The notes under the pieces were generated by a model. The model did no database searches and was not told where the DNA came from. It saw nothing but the letters and a program-made list of their open reading frames with translations. Positions 1 through 6,955 of a stretch of 8,310 bases of DNA are shown here, piece after piece. The position numbers and the translations under genes were made by a program. This DNA is from CAZVRZ01 sp964629965 (lineage in GTDB: Bacteria > Chloroflexota > Anaerolineae > Anaerolineales > UBA4823). The stretch is taken from positions 1-8,310 of the forward strand of contig CAZVRZ010000200.1 of NCBI GenBank assembly GCA_964629965.1. Direction: 5' to 3'. How positions within the stretch are numbered: the stretch's first letter is position 1; every line of letters starts with the position of its first letter.

Positions 1-168
1 AACCCTTATTTTTGTAAAGAGCTACCTCACTCCACGCTTAAGTGGGGTGGTACCATATACCTAATATTCCATAATAATCCTTATAGTCCATTGGGCGCCG
101 TTTCATTCATCGGTTGTAATAACCTCTTTCTCGCACTGTTGTTTCGCTGTTAAGGCGTCATTCGGTTC
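1..168. other. AT-rich flank without a gene, one weak hairpin
   Basis: This stretch lies downstream of the secreted repeat protein, and I see no coding frame with a ribosome binding site in it. It contains one imperfect inverted repeat: CACTCCAC at 28-35 against GTGGGGTG at 42-49, with a six-base loop. Read as plus-strand RNA all eight positions pair, including one U-G pair. Read as minus-strand RNA one position becomes an A-C mismatch. No T-run follows on either strand, so I do not call it an intrinsic terminator. It may still mark the end of the leftward transcript. Confidence 0.4.
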
Positions 169-1848
169 TCACCGGGGAATAAAAGGCAAGAAATAAATGT
201 GGTCGAATACAGGTGATTCGGTCTCTACTGCCAGAATGCTGGCTGCCCATAAGAGGCAGTCGGGTGAATTGGTGTTTCCGGGCGGGTCATTTGAGATGGC
301 GGTGGTGGCGTCAGGCTCGGTAATCAAACCACTCACATCGAATCTCAATGTGCCCCAATAATCGCCGTCTACTCCATTGTATACGCTCTTGGCGATATCT
401 TGACCTTCAAATGAAATGCTGCCGCTATCCCACTGCGACTGTCCATCTCCAATGAGGTAGGTGATATGAACTTGCGCATCAGGCTGATCGGCTGTAAAGG
501 GGCCAATGGTATCCATAAAAGTATTGGTCACCAGGTCGAGGGTCACCGCTCCATCGTTGATGATCACCGTGCGGTAGAGTCCTGGAGCTTTGTAAATCAC
601 CACCAGTGATGCACCTTGTGAGTCATTGCCGTCTGCCAGGTTACTCGGCAGCTCGCTGATCGTATAGTCCCCGTTGCTGCCTACCAGGTTGGTCACCTCG
701 GCCCGGTAGACATAGTTGGCCGGCACGCCCCAGCAGGTATCCCCCGAAGTACCAATAAGCTGCCCACCCACGATATTCCCGTTTAACCGTGGGCTGGTAT
801 ACAGGCTCGAGTTGCCCAGGGTGGCCCAGTAGAGGAAGGCGCTCTGCACCTGGCCATCATAGGGGATGCCCGATAAGTTGATCGTTCCCTGCCCACGCCC
901 GCGCAGACCCACACCGGCTGAAGTAACATCTCCAATCAGTGTTTGATGGAAGGATTCGGACATCTGGTTGCTCGTTTGCGGGGTGGCAGCCGTTACGGAA
1001 AAAATGGTGGCAGCCCACAACAGGCAGTCTGTCTTACTGGAATCGTTCGGATCGTTGTTGCTCAACGTGGTCGTAGCGCTGCTGCCGCTCGTCAGGCTGG
1101 TCACATCAAATGTGGGTGAATCCCAATAATCGCCATCTGCTCCTGAAAATGCTCCGCTCGTCAGAGGCGTCTCATTAAAAATGATGTTATCTCCAACCCA
1201 CTTGGCCTGTCCATCGCCCACCAGATAGGTTACCCGCGCATTGCCTACAGGAGAGTTGGCCATAAATCCTCGGATGGTGTTGGTATGACTTGGGCGGTCA
1301 AAATTGAGGGCGACGGCGCCGTCATTGATCACAATGGTGGTTAGTGGGGCGGTGTTTTGGCGGTACACTACTACCAGGGATGCGCCCTGAGAGTCATTGC
1401 CTCCAGCTAGATTTCTTGGCAGTCCGGCCACCGCATAGCTTCCGTTACCGCTGACCAGATTGGTTACATTCGCGCGGTACACGAAATTATTCTGGACACT
1501 CCAACAAGTATCACCGGTAGTGCCAATTAACTGCCCTGCAACTGGCTGGCCGTTCAGGGTGGGCAGCGTATACGTGTTGGCGACGCCCAGTGTTGCCCAA
1601 TAGAGATAGGCCTGGTAAATGTTGGCATTGGATGGAACGCCGGTCAGGTTGATTCCTCCACTGCCAACCCCGCGCAAGCCTACCCCTGCTATCGTTACGC
1701 CGCCATACAGAGTGAAAACCTGAAATTGCCCCAGAATGTTGTTCCCACTTGAAATCTGCTGGGCTGCTGCCAAAGGTGCAGGCCCGATGAGGGCGAACAA
1801 TAGAGATAGCCCTACAACAATCGTAAGCCAATGGATTAGTCGTTTCAT
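169..1848 (-). CDS. Secreted surface protein with two tandem ~245-residue domains
   Basis: A 559-residue exported protein of unknown function. Residues 1-29 form a signal peptide: MKR, a hydrophobic core, then PLAAA before QQ. The mature part is two copies of one domain, roughly 43-287 and 299-541. Both copies show AGVGLRG, a YWATLG strand, GQLIGT-GDTCW, VYRA-VTNLV, GNDSQGASLVV, INDGAV, TYL-GDGQ, DGDYW and DCLLWAA. Each copy has two cysteines in matching places (C115/C275 and C372/C531), consistent with one disulfide per domain. The pattern suggests a beta-rich extracellular fold, loosely like DUF3344-type proteins, but I cannot name the family. The C-terminus IYFLPFIPR resembles the short hydrophobic tail found on many secreted Chloroflexota proteins. 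The ATG is preceded by AAGGAGAA six bases upstream, so the start is secure. It lies 53 bp after the YihY-family gene and may be read from the same transcript or from its own promoter. Confidence 0.85.
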   Translation of the reverse strand: MKRLIHWLTIVVGLSLLFALIGPAPLAAAQQISSGNNILGQFQVFTLYGGVTIAGVGLRGVGSGGINLTGVPSNANIYQAYLYWATLGVANTYTLPTLNGQPVAGQLIGTTGDTCWSVQNNFVYRANVTNLVSGNGSYAVAGLPRNLAGGNDSQGASLVVVYRQNTAPLTTIVINDGAVALNFDRPSHTNTIRGFMANSPVGNARVTYLVGDGQAKWVGDNIIFNETPLTSGAFSGADGDYWDSPTFDVTSLTSGSSATTTLSNNDPNDSSKTDCLLWAATIFSVTAATPQTSNQMSESFHQTLIGDVTSAGVGLRGRGQGTINLSGIPYDGQVQSAFLYWATLGNSSLYTSPRLNGNIVGGQLIGTSGDTCWGVPANYVYRAEVTNLVGSNGDYTISELPSNLADGNDSQGASLVVIYKAPGLYRTVIINDGAVTLDLVTNTFMDTIGPFTADQPDAQVHITYLIGDGQSQWDSGSISFEGQDIAKSVYNGVDGDYWGTLRFDVSGLITEPDATTAISNDPPGNTNSPDCLLWAASILAVETESPVFDHIYFLPFIPR

Positions 1849-1890
1849 TTCAATTTCTCCTTCAAATTTAATGTCTTCTCAATTTCGGAT

Positions 1891-1903
1891 AGGCTTTTTG
1901 CCT
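1891..1903 (-). repeat. Small hairpin overlapping the YihY-family stop codon
   Basis: On the minus strand the sequence TAGGC-AAAAA-GCCTA can form a five-base-pair stem with an A5 loop. The TAG stop codon of the upstream gene is the first three bases of the left arm. No U-run follows, so intrinsic termination is not supported. A weak pause or mRNA-stability element is possible, and so is chance. Confidence 0.25.
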
Positions 1904-2813
1904 ACTGTATTGGACTTGCTTCTGCTTGCTGCTTTAGCCGGTAATAAGAGACACTCAAGTAAGCGCCAAAGAGAAAGATGACGCCGCTCAGATAGGCCCA
2001 GGCCAGGAAGGCAATAATGGCTGCCACGGAACCATAGACCAGGTTCGAAACGGAGATATAGGAGGAAACAAAGAGCAAAAAGGCTTTCTTGGCAAGCTCC
2101 CAGAGCAGGCCGGCCCCGATCGCGCCGGGTAAAATCTCGCGCCAGGTAGCAGCGCCATGGGGGAGCAGGATGTAGAGCACCATGAATAAGGCAACATCGA
2201 GCAAGATAGCCACTACAAAACTAATACTGCCTCCGATCGGAATGATTGGCTCGGGTAAATAGGTACGCAGGTTGGAAATCAAGCTGCCGGCAAACGAAGC
2301 CAGGAAGAGAGCCGGGCCAACAAATGCCAGTACAAACAGGATTGACAGGCCACGCCGCTTCAACACAGAGCGGCGGCGTTTATTGGCCCAAATTGCATGC
2401 AGGGTTTGGGTAAGCGTGTAAAAAATATTAGAGGCAGTCCAGATCAGACCTACGAAAGCGACACCGGTAACCTGCCCGCGCGCCTGGATGATTTCATCGA
2501 TATTTCGACCCAACAACTGGCCCAGGGCCGGCGCAATAAACTCTAGCTTACTGATGATGAGCTGCTGGTTCATCAGCGGGAACAGGCTGAAGCTGGCAAT
2601 GGAAATGCTCAAGAGGATAAAGGGAAATAGGGAGAAGAGGGCAAAGTAGGCAATCGCCGCGGCCGTAATCGCAGAGTCGGGCTTTAAGGCTTCGTTGGCT
2701 GCGCTTGCTAACACCCCTAACCAGCCATGAGTGCGCTCATCAAGCCTGTGCGCCTGGCTGATTCCCTGCTGCCAAAGCTGTGTCATCGTTCTAGCTATTC
2801 GAGATGCAGCCAT
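1902..2813 (-). CDS. YihY/BrkB-family inner membrane protein
   Basis: A 303-residue polytopic membrane protein of the YihY/virulence factor BrkB family, once misnamed RNase BN. Members are proposed permeases or envelope proteins, and no substrate is firmly established. A polar N-terminus of about 45 residues precedes the first helix with the family signature ITAAAIAYFALFSLFPFILL at 49-68. About six helices can be seen, near 49-77, 115-140, 155-180, 195-217, 228-250 and 258-288. GLIWTASNIFYTLTQ (122-136), the basic NKRRRSVLKRRG loop (144-155) and ATWREILPGAIGAGLLWELAK (222-241) fit the family. Length is typical. GAAGGA lies shortly before the ATG and supports this start. The gene begins 11 bp after the upstream AI-2E-family gene, so it is probably the last or next-to-last gene of that operon. 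The substrate is not deducible here. Confidence 0.9.
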   Translation of the reverse strand: MAASRIARTMTQLWQQGISQAHRLDERTHGWLGVLASAANEALKPDSAITAAAIAYFALFSLFPFILLSISIASFSLFPLMNQQLIISKLEFIAPALGQLLGRNIDEIIQARGQVTGVAFVGLIWTASNIFYTLTQTLHAIWANKRRRSVLKRRGLSILFVLAFVGPALFLASFAGSLISNLRTYLPEPIIPIGGSISFVVAILLDVALFMVLYILLPHGAATWREILPGAIGAGLLWELAKKAFLLFVSSYISVSNLVYGSVAAIIAFLAWAYLSGVIFLFGAYLSVSYYRLKQQAEASPIQ

Positions 2814-2824
2814 CTTCTGTTCCT

Positions 2825-4093
2825 TCAGGATTTTATGAAACCAGGTGGCTCACCCTCGGCGCTGACAGGCTGGGGCGAGATGAGCGGCCCAGAAGGTTCA
2901 GCCGGTAGGCCGCCGGCCAGTAGACTGGCTTGCAGAATGGGTTCGGCTTTTTCAAGCAACTGGGTGAGCCGCTCCATGCTGCTAGTCACCAAAGGCAGAG
3001 GCGGTCCAGGCATTGCCTCTACAGTGTCTCTCAGGCGTGCTTGCCGCTCTTTGAGGTCTGAAACCTGGGCCGCAGCCCCTGAAACCGCGCGGTGGCTGAC
3101 CAGGCGGCTCCACAGGATCTGGCAGACAACGGATAGAGGTGGCGCTGCGATGAGGCCGAGCAGGCCAAAGGCGTCTGCCAGGGCAATGAGCAGAACTACG
3201 GTCAGAATGGGATTATCCCATTTGCGCTTGAAAAGACGTGGCTTGACCCATGCCCCCAAGGCAATCAAGATGATGAGCGCATAGAGAGCTGTAAACAGAC
3301 TGAGCTGCACACTGCTCAGCAGGCCCACCACAAGCGCTGACATGAGCGCCAAGGCGGCCCCAACCACGGGTATCAGGCTTGCCAGAGCGCCGGCCAGCGC
3401 CAGGAGCGCCGGGTACGGGGAGCCAAGCAGCCAGTAACCCAGGCCCAAAAGCAGCCCGGCCAACAGGCTTTGGATGATCTGGCCGCGGATATAAGCGCCG
3501 ATGTCGGGCTCAACGGCTCGCCAAATACCGCGCGCCTGTTTACGTTGGCCAGATGGGAGCAACGAGAGCCACAGTCGTTCAAAGTGACTTTGATTGATGC
3601 TCCAATAGATGCTCAAGAACACAATGATAAATATGCCGCTCACCACGCCGCCAATGCCCTGGGTGAGGCCGAGTAAGGCCGGCAGTACGAGCTGCCCCTG
3701 GTCGCCGGTGACTGCTTCGAAGAGCTTGCTTGGCGGCGGCAGCCACCCAACCAGTGTCTGTTGGAATGAGCTGCCCTCTAACCAGAACGGCAGCATCCAC
3801 TCGTCCTGCACCGACACAGTACGGGCCAATTGTTGAATCTCGCCGATCGCGGCCTCACCGGTTAGGAAGAGTAAGATACCAAAACTGCCCAGGGCTGCCA
3901 GGTACAGCAGAATCCAGGCCACGCGTACCACGAAGGCTTGCCCGTCCAGCCGTTTGACCAATGGGCGCAGCGCTGCCGCAAGCATGAGCGAGATCAACAC
4001 GTAAACAACGACAACCCGGAACTGCCACAGTACTACCAGCGCCAGCAACGTGGTCATAACCGCCGCCGCGAACCTTACCAACTGCTTTGTCAT
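2825..4093 (-). CDS. AI-2E family transporter, divergent copy
   Basis: A 422-residue membrane protein of the AI-2E family (PF01594, TqsA/PerM/YdiK type). Characterised members export diverse solutes, including a quorum signal or Na+ with H+ exchange, so the substrate here is unknown. N-terminal helices (about 10-40 and 55-78), an amphipathic middle part and a helix-rich half at 140-330 follow family layout. The usual signatures are degraded. The position of E-x-x-P-x-x-GP reads SLIPVVGAALALMSA (239-253), without the acidic residue and the following proline. The Q-x-x-E-N-x-x-x-x-P region reads AWVKPRLFKRKWDNP (281-295). GLLGLIAAPPL (310-320) keeps the G-x-x-A-x-P-like end. A tail of about 90 residues after the last helix is partly helical (345-390) and then Pro/Gly-rich. 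The start overlaps the previous stop as ATGA, implying translational coupling with the adjacent AI-2E copy. Confidence 0.83.
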   Translation of the reverse strand: MTKQLVRFAAAVMTTLLALVVLWQFRVVVVYVLISLMLAAALRPLVKRLDGQAFVVRVAWILLYLAALGSFGILLFLTGEAAIGEIQQLARTVSVQDEWMLPFWLEGSSFQQTLVGWLPPPSKLFEAVTGDQGQLVLPALLGLTQGIGGVVSGIFIIVFLSIYWSINQSHFERLWLSLLPSGQRKQARGIWRAVEPDIGAYIRGQIIQSLLAGLLLGLGYWLLGSPYPALLALAGALASLIPVVGAALALMSALVVGLLSSVQLSLFTALYALIILIALGAWVKPRLFKRKWDNPILTVVLLIALADAFGLLGLIAAPPLSVVCQILWSRLVSHRAVSGAAAQVSDLKERQARLRDTVEAMPGPPLPLVTSSMERLTQLLEKAEPILQASLLAGGLPAEPSGPLISPQPVSAEGEPPGFIKS

Positions 4094-5364
4094 GGTGCCC
4101 CTGAGGTGTGAACCTGGGCCAGCAGAGCATCCAGATCGGTCGTAATGGCCTCAATTTCATCCATCACCTGTTCAACCTGCTTGACCTTGCGGTCCGAGCC
4201 CCCTTTTTTGAGGCGCGCCTGCTTGCGCAGGTCTTGGGCCAGGTCTTGCGCTTCATAGCGCAGCCTGCTGGCATAATCGCGGCCGGCCGAGACCTCTGGA
4301 TCCATCGCGGCTGGATGAAAAACGAAGCGGTCGAGTAAGAGTTGAATGATGGCCGCCATGGGAATTGCCATCAGCGCACCGGCAATGCCGAACAAAGAGC
4401 TAAAGGCAAAAATAGCCAGCAGAGAGACGAACGGATTGACCCCCACCGCCTTGCGCATAACGCGCGGCACCAACAGGCTGTTTTCCACCTGCTGAATAAT
4501 AAGCGTAGCCACGATCACCCAGACCAGCTTGGCAGGCGCGATGGACAGGGCAACCAGCGCGGCAGGAATGGCGCCGAGCAGCGGGCCAACCATCGGCACG
4601 GCCTCCATAACGCCCGCCACGAGCGCCAGCACCAGGGCATTGGGCAATCCGATGAGCAGATAGGCAACCAGCGCCAGGATGCCGATGATTAAGCAAAGAA
4701 CGCTTTGTCCGGCAATATAGAAGCCAACTTTGGTTTCCATAGCCGAAATCAGCTCGCCAATGCTTTCGCGCTGTTCTTGCGGAACTAGTGGTAACAAGGA
4801 CTGGATGATGCGTGGCCCATCGAGCGTCCAGTGAAAGGCCAATATCAGAATAGCTGTGGGTATAAAGATGATATTCGCTGCCGATGCCACGTAACCCAAC
4901 GCTTGCCCGGCAGAAGCCAGCATTTGCGGTCCTGTTTGTTGGTTTGACTCCAGGCCTGGTAGGGTCGCTGGAAGGAATTCACTAAAGCGCACAATCCATT
5001 GATTGGAATCATTAACCATCCAATCGCGCAGGCCTTGATAGTAACCCGGCACTGCGGCAACAATGGTTGCACCTTGCTCGATAATCAATGGGAATAACAA
5101 AAGCACAAAGCCGGTGAGCAGGGCGAGCAGCAAGATGTAGACCAATAGTACCCCTGCTATGCGGGGGAGGCCTCGCCGGTACAGCCAGGTTACAACTGGC
5201 CTGATCACCGTGCCTATGACGATGGCGATAAACAAGCTGAAAATAACCTGGTAAAACCGATAGAGAAGCCAGAAGCTGAGGGCGACAAAAACCAGCACGA
5301 GCGTGGCCCACATGACGTGCCGGAATGTCCATTGATACGGTTGCGAAGGTGGTTGGAGTGTCAT
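4090..5364 (-). CDS. AI-2E family transporter, canonical copy
   Basis: A 424-residue polytopic membrane protein with clear AI-2E family (PF01594) features. The N-terminal pair of helices (about 18-58) is followed by a helix at 68-96. A loop and amphipathic region spans 97-150, and helices follow at 155-178, 212-240, 241-290 and 310-345. Diagnostic motifs are EAVPMVGPLLGAIPA (254-268), QQVENSLLVPRVM (291-303), GVNPFVSLLAIF (308-319) and GIAGALMAIPMAA (326-338). A charged, probably helical tail of about 75 residues (350-424, many Asp, Glu, Lys, Arg, Gln) extends into the cytoplasm and is longer than in many members. Family members are proposed exporters that form oligomers. The gene starts 10 bp after the small soluble protein and overlaps the next AI-2E gene by four bases. 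No strong Shine-Dalgarno precedes it, so translation probably depends on coupling. Solute unknown. Confidence 0.92.
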   Translation of the reverse strand: MTLQPPSQPYQWTFRHVMWATLVLVFVALSFWLLYRFYQVIFSLFIAIVIGTVIRPVVTWLYRRGLPRIAGVLLVYILLLALLTGFVLLLFPLIIEQGATIVAAVPGYYQGLRDWMVNDSNQWIVRFSEFLPATLPGLESNQQTGPQMLASAGQALGYVASAANIIFIPTAILILAFHWTLDGPRIIQSLLPLVPQEQRESIGELISAMETKVGFYIAGQSVLCLIIGILALVAYLLIGLPNALVLALVAGVMEAVPMVGPLLGAIPAALVALSIAPAKLVWVIVATLIIQQVENSLLVPRVMRKAVGVNPFVSLLAIFAFSSLFGIAGALMAIPMAAIIQLLLDRFVFHPAAMDPEVSAGRDYASRLRYEAQDLAQDLRKQARLKKGGSDRKVKQVEQVMDEIEAITTDLDALLAQVHTSGAP

Positions 5365-5374
5365 ACTCGTAGAA

Positions 5375-5683
5375 TCAGTTGGGGTTCTTCAATAAATTTG
5401 GTGAATTGAGAAGCACGGCGTAGCGCAGGCCGTAGGAGTCGCTGATCACGACGGGAAGCCCTTGCAGCGCTGTGGAAAGATAGTGCAACACATCGGGAGC
5501 AGCATAGTCTTCCGGGTATCCTAGAGGGCCGACTTCCAAAACAACAAACAGCCAGACATTGCCTTGTTGGGTTTCGGTCAGAACAAAGCGGCTGATGAAC
5601 GGTTTGAATCCGAGTTGGGCCAGGATGTCTGGAAATGCCTGGGCTACAAAACGGGCTGCCGGAAGGTAACGGTTCGCGCTCAT
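5375..5683 (-). CDS. Small soluble protein of unknown function, coupled to the lipoprotein
   Basis: A 102-residue protein beginning MSANRYLPAARF that I do not recognise. It lacks a signal peptide and a convincing membrane helix. Alternating hydrophobic stretches such as NVWLFVVLEVGPLG and a YGLRYAVLLNSP segment suggest a compact alpha/beta fold. The chosen ATG at 5683 overlaps the TGA of the preceding lipoprotein gene in an ATGA junction. An in-frame TTG further upstream (5734) would add 17 residues but lies deep in the previous gene and is less likely. The four-base overlap means the lipoprotein and this protein are probably made together. A plausible reading is a cytoplasmic partner of the lipoprotein's C-terminal domain. 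That partnership is inference from gene arrangement only. Confidence 0.72.
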   Translation of the reverse strand: MSANRYLPAARFVAQAFPDILAQLGFKPFISRFVLTETQQGNVWLFVVLEVGPLGYPEDYAAPDVLHYLSTALQGLPVVISDSYGLRYAVLLNSPNLLKNPN

Positions 5684-6621
5684 AGCGGCACCCACCCATC
5701 GGAGCGCAATTTCTCCTCGGCAGCGGTAATCCAATTGGTGACGGATGGCTCGGACGGGCCAATGATTTCCACCTGCGGTGTTCCATCACTCGGGAGTTGA
5801 GGATGAGAGGCTGCGGCATCCACGATTGTTCCATCCACCAGGAGTAAGGGGCTGTCGTTGTTGCTTGAGATGGTGCGCAAGCGAAGCTCCAACACTGGCA
5901 TCAGCCGCCGGTAGGCCATCACCCCGCCCACAATGAGCAAGAGAGCTGCCAGGGTGAAGAGGATGACTTTCAAGGGGGTGACGACAAATTCTTCCCACAA
6001 GGCCCGGCGTTCAGATTCGTTTTGGGTTCGCACAATGTCAGCCTGCATTGCCGCCCACGGTGTGGCCGTCAACGAGTAAGCTTTCTGGGTAGCATTTGCC
6101 TGGGCACTGTGGGTGCCCTGGATGTACAGCAATGCCTGGGCCTGTGCGGTTTGGGTGACGTTCAGTAAGTAGGTAGAATAAGTGGCCGTGGCAGCCTGGC
6201 TCTGAGCGGTGGCTGTAGCATTCCATGCCATCTGAGTTTGCTCAGCGATGAACTGCTGCGTGGCAGCCGCCCGGGCCATTTCCTGGCCGATCTCGGTACC
6301 TCGGATGGACAGCGCCATCAATTGGCGCTGGTTATAGTCAATTGTGATCTGCGCCGCGGCCTGAGCGGCCTGTTCTATGTTCAAGCTGACCAGAGTGGCC
6401 TGACGAGACAGCTCTATAGCCTCGTTCTGGCCAGCCACCAGTGTGGCCTGTGCGGCATCATAAGCGGGCGACTGGTGGGTATAATCCGGCAAGGGTCTAG
6501 GGGTGATCGTCGGATACGCAAACGGTGTCCCTGATACGGGCGGAGCGGCACTTTCACAGGCCATCAGCGCCACGAACATCAAGGGAACTATCATCACCAT
6601 GGCGATAAGCCGCTTGTGCAT
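5680..6621 (-). CDS. Putative lipoprotein with Ala/Gln-rich helical stalk and a second membrane anchor
   Basis: A 313-residue protein with no family I can name. Residues 1-22 look like a lipoprotein signal (MHKR, hydrophobic core, then LMAC with Cys22 as the lipidation site). A Pro/Thr-rich linker (25-46) leads to a long Ala/Gln/Thr-rich region (about 55-205) with few breaks, likely helical or coiled-coil, including NATATAQSQAATAT. A transmembrane helix follows at about 215-237, flanked by YRRL, which predicts that the C-terminal 75 residues lie in the cytoplasm. That part contains a beta-like segment (SPLLLVDGTIV) and ends in a helix (NWITAAEEKLRSDGW). The topology is therefore lipid anchor outside, extracytoplasmic stalk, helix, cytoplasmic domain. 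AAAGG lies eight bases before the ATG. The gene heads the compact operon with the 102-residue protein and AI-2E genes. It could act as a scaffold or sensor for them, but no activity is visible. Confidence 0.78.
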   Translation of the reverse strand: MHKRLIAMVMIVPLMFVALMACESAAPPVSGTPFAYPTITPRPLPDYTHQSPAYDAAQATLVAGQNEAIELSRQATLVSLNIEQAAQAAAQITIDYNQRQLMALSIRGTEIGQEMARAAATQQFIAEQTQMAWNATATAQSQAATATYSTYLLNVTQTAQAQALLYIQGTHSAQANATQKAYSLTATPWAAMQADIVRTQNESERRALWEEFVVTPLKVILFTLAALLLIVGGVMAYRRLMPVLELRLRTISSNNDSPLLLVDGTIVDAAASHPQLPSDGTPQVEIIGPSEPSVTNWITAAEEKLRSDGWVPL

Positions 6622-6664
6622 CAGAAAGCCTTTCTTTGGGTTCTTTCACTGCGTCATTCACTGC

Positions 6665-6696
6665 CGGGTCTGCTGAAGCATGCTTCAGCAGACCCG
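6665..6696. repeat. Perfect 32-bp palindrome between the DUF5670-like and lipoprotein genes
   Basis: The left arm CGGGTCTGCTGAAGCA is followed directly by its exact reverse complement TGCTTCAGCAGACCCG, with no mismatch. In RNA this would fold to a stem of about 14 base pairs closed by a four-base loop on either strand. It sits in the 102-bp gap 28 bp after the stop of the 54-residue membrane protein gene and 43 bp before the lipoprotein ATG. No U-run follows on the minus strand, so a classical Rho-independent terminator is not shown. A strong hairpin terminator lacking a U-tail, an mRNA-end stabiliser, or a binding site for a dimeric regulator of the downstream operon are all possible. Confidence 0.85.
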
Positions 6697-6723
6697 AGCT
6701 TGGCTCAGCATCGCGCAAGCCAG

Positions 6724-6888
6724 TTACACCACATTAAGGATGCGCAAGATGATGAGGATCAGGGCGATCACGATCAGGACATGAATCCAATTACCGGTAC
6801 GCGGAAATCTTGGACTGATGCTCCCACCGAAAGCGCCGAGCAGCCAGAGTACGATTAAAACGATGATAATGATCCACAGTAGTGACAT
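6724..6888 (-). CDS. 54-residue two-helix membrane protein, lmo0937/DUF5670-like
   Basis: A tiny membrane protein starting MSLLWIIIIVLIVLWLLGAF and ending in HVLIVIALILIILRILNVV. It has two hydrophobic helices (about 3-19 and 36-53) joined by a short turn containing GGSISPRFPRTGNW. This layout, a W-L-L-G exit from helix one and an I-H-x-L-x-V-I-A-x-I entry to helix two, matches the lmo0937/DUF5670 family of short bacterial membrane proteins of unknown function. That family often appears near general-stress genes. AAAGGAGA lies six bases before the ATG, an excellent ribosome binding site. The gene follows the DUF883-like gene by 61 bp and could be co-transcribed with it. Length is normal for the family, and the linker is slightly longer than the usual short glycine-rich one. 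Confidence 0.85.
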   Translation of the reverse strand: MSLLWIIIIVLIVLWLLGAFGGSISPRFPRTGNWIHVLIVIALILIILRILNVV

Positions 6889-6936
6889 GAGATTTCTCCT
6901 TTTCTTTTTTTATCAGATTTGATTGGTTGTGATCAT

Positions 6937-6955
6937 GGGTAGGTTGGGACTACCC
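6937..6955 (-). repeat. Hairpin overlapping the DUF883-like stop codon
   Basis: GGGTAG at 6937-6942 and CTACCC at 6950-6955 form a perfect six-base-pair stem with a seven-base loop. On the minus strand the TAG stop codon of the DUF883-like gene forms the end of the first arm. The downstream transcript is A-rich, not U-rich, so this does not look like an intrinsic terminator. Confidence 0.4.

Noticed and set aside
1902..2813. Annotation of the YihY-family gene as ribonuclease BN
   Set aside because: That name came from an early mis-assignment. The protein is a polytopic membrane protein without nuclease motifs.
2727..3284. A 185-codon open frame on the plus strand
   Set aside because: It is antisense to the divergent AI-2E gene and the start of the YihY gene. 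The translation is Arg/Ser-rich with no domain, and the opposite frame has clear family motifs.
4090..5364. Reading the AI-2E genes as a quorum-sensing autoinducer-2 export system
   Set aside because: The family name is historical and characterised members have other or uncertain substrates. No luxS or lsr-type gene is present in the window.
5684..5734. Longer start (TTG) for the 102-residue protein
   Set aside because: It would lie 51 bases inside the lipoprotein gene, whereas the ATG forms the usual ATGA overlap also seen between the two AI-2E genes.
5361..5834. A 157-codon minus-strand frame overlapping the 102-residue gene and lipoprotein gene
   Set aside because: Its sequence is Pro/Arg/Ser-rich without any fold-like pattern and it overlaps two genes joined by a clean ATGA junction.
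6609..6640. AGAAAG-C-CTTTCT near-palindrome at the lipoprotein ribosome binding site as a riboswitch-like hairpin
   Set aside because: The single central base leaves no room for a loop, so an RNA hairpin of these arms cannot close properly. A DNA-binding site is possible but unsupported.
6238..6858. Plus-strand open frames antisense to the lipoprotein and 54-residue membrane protein genes
   Set aside because: No ribosome binding site and no recognisable protein features. The minus-strand genes explain the region.
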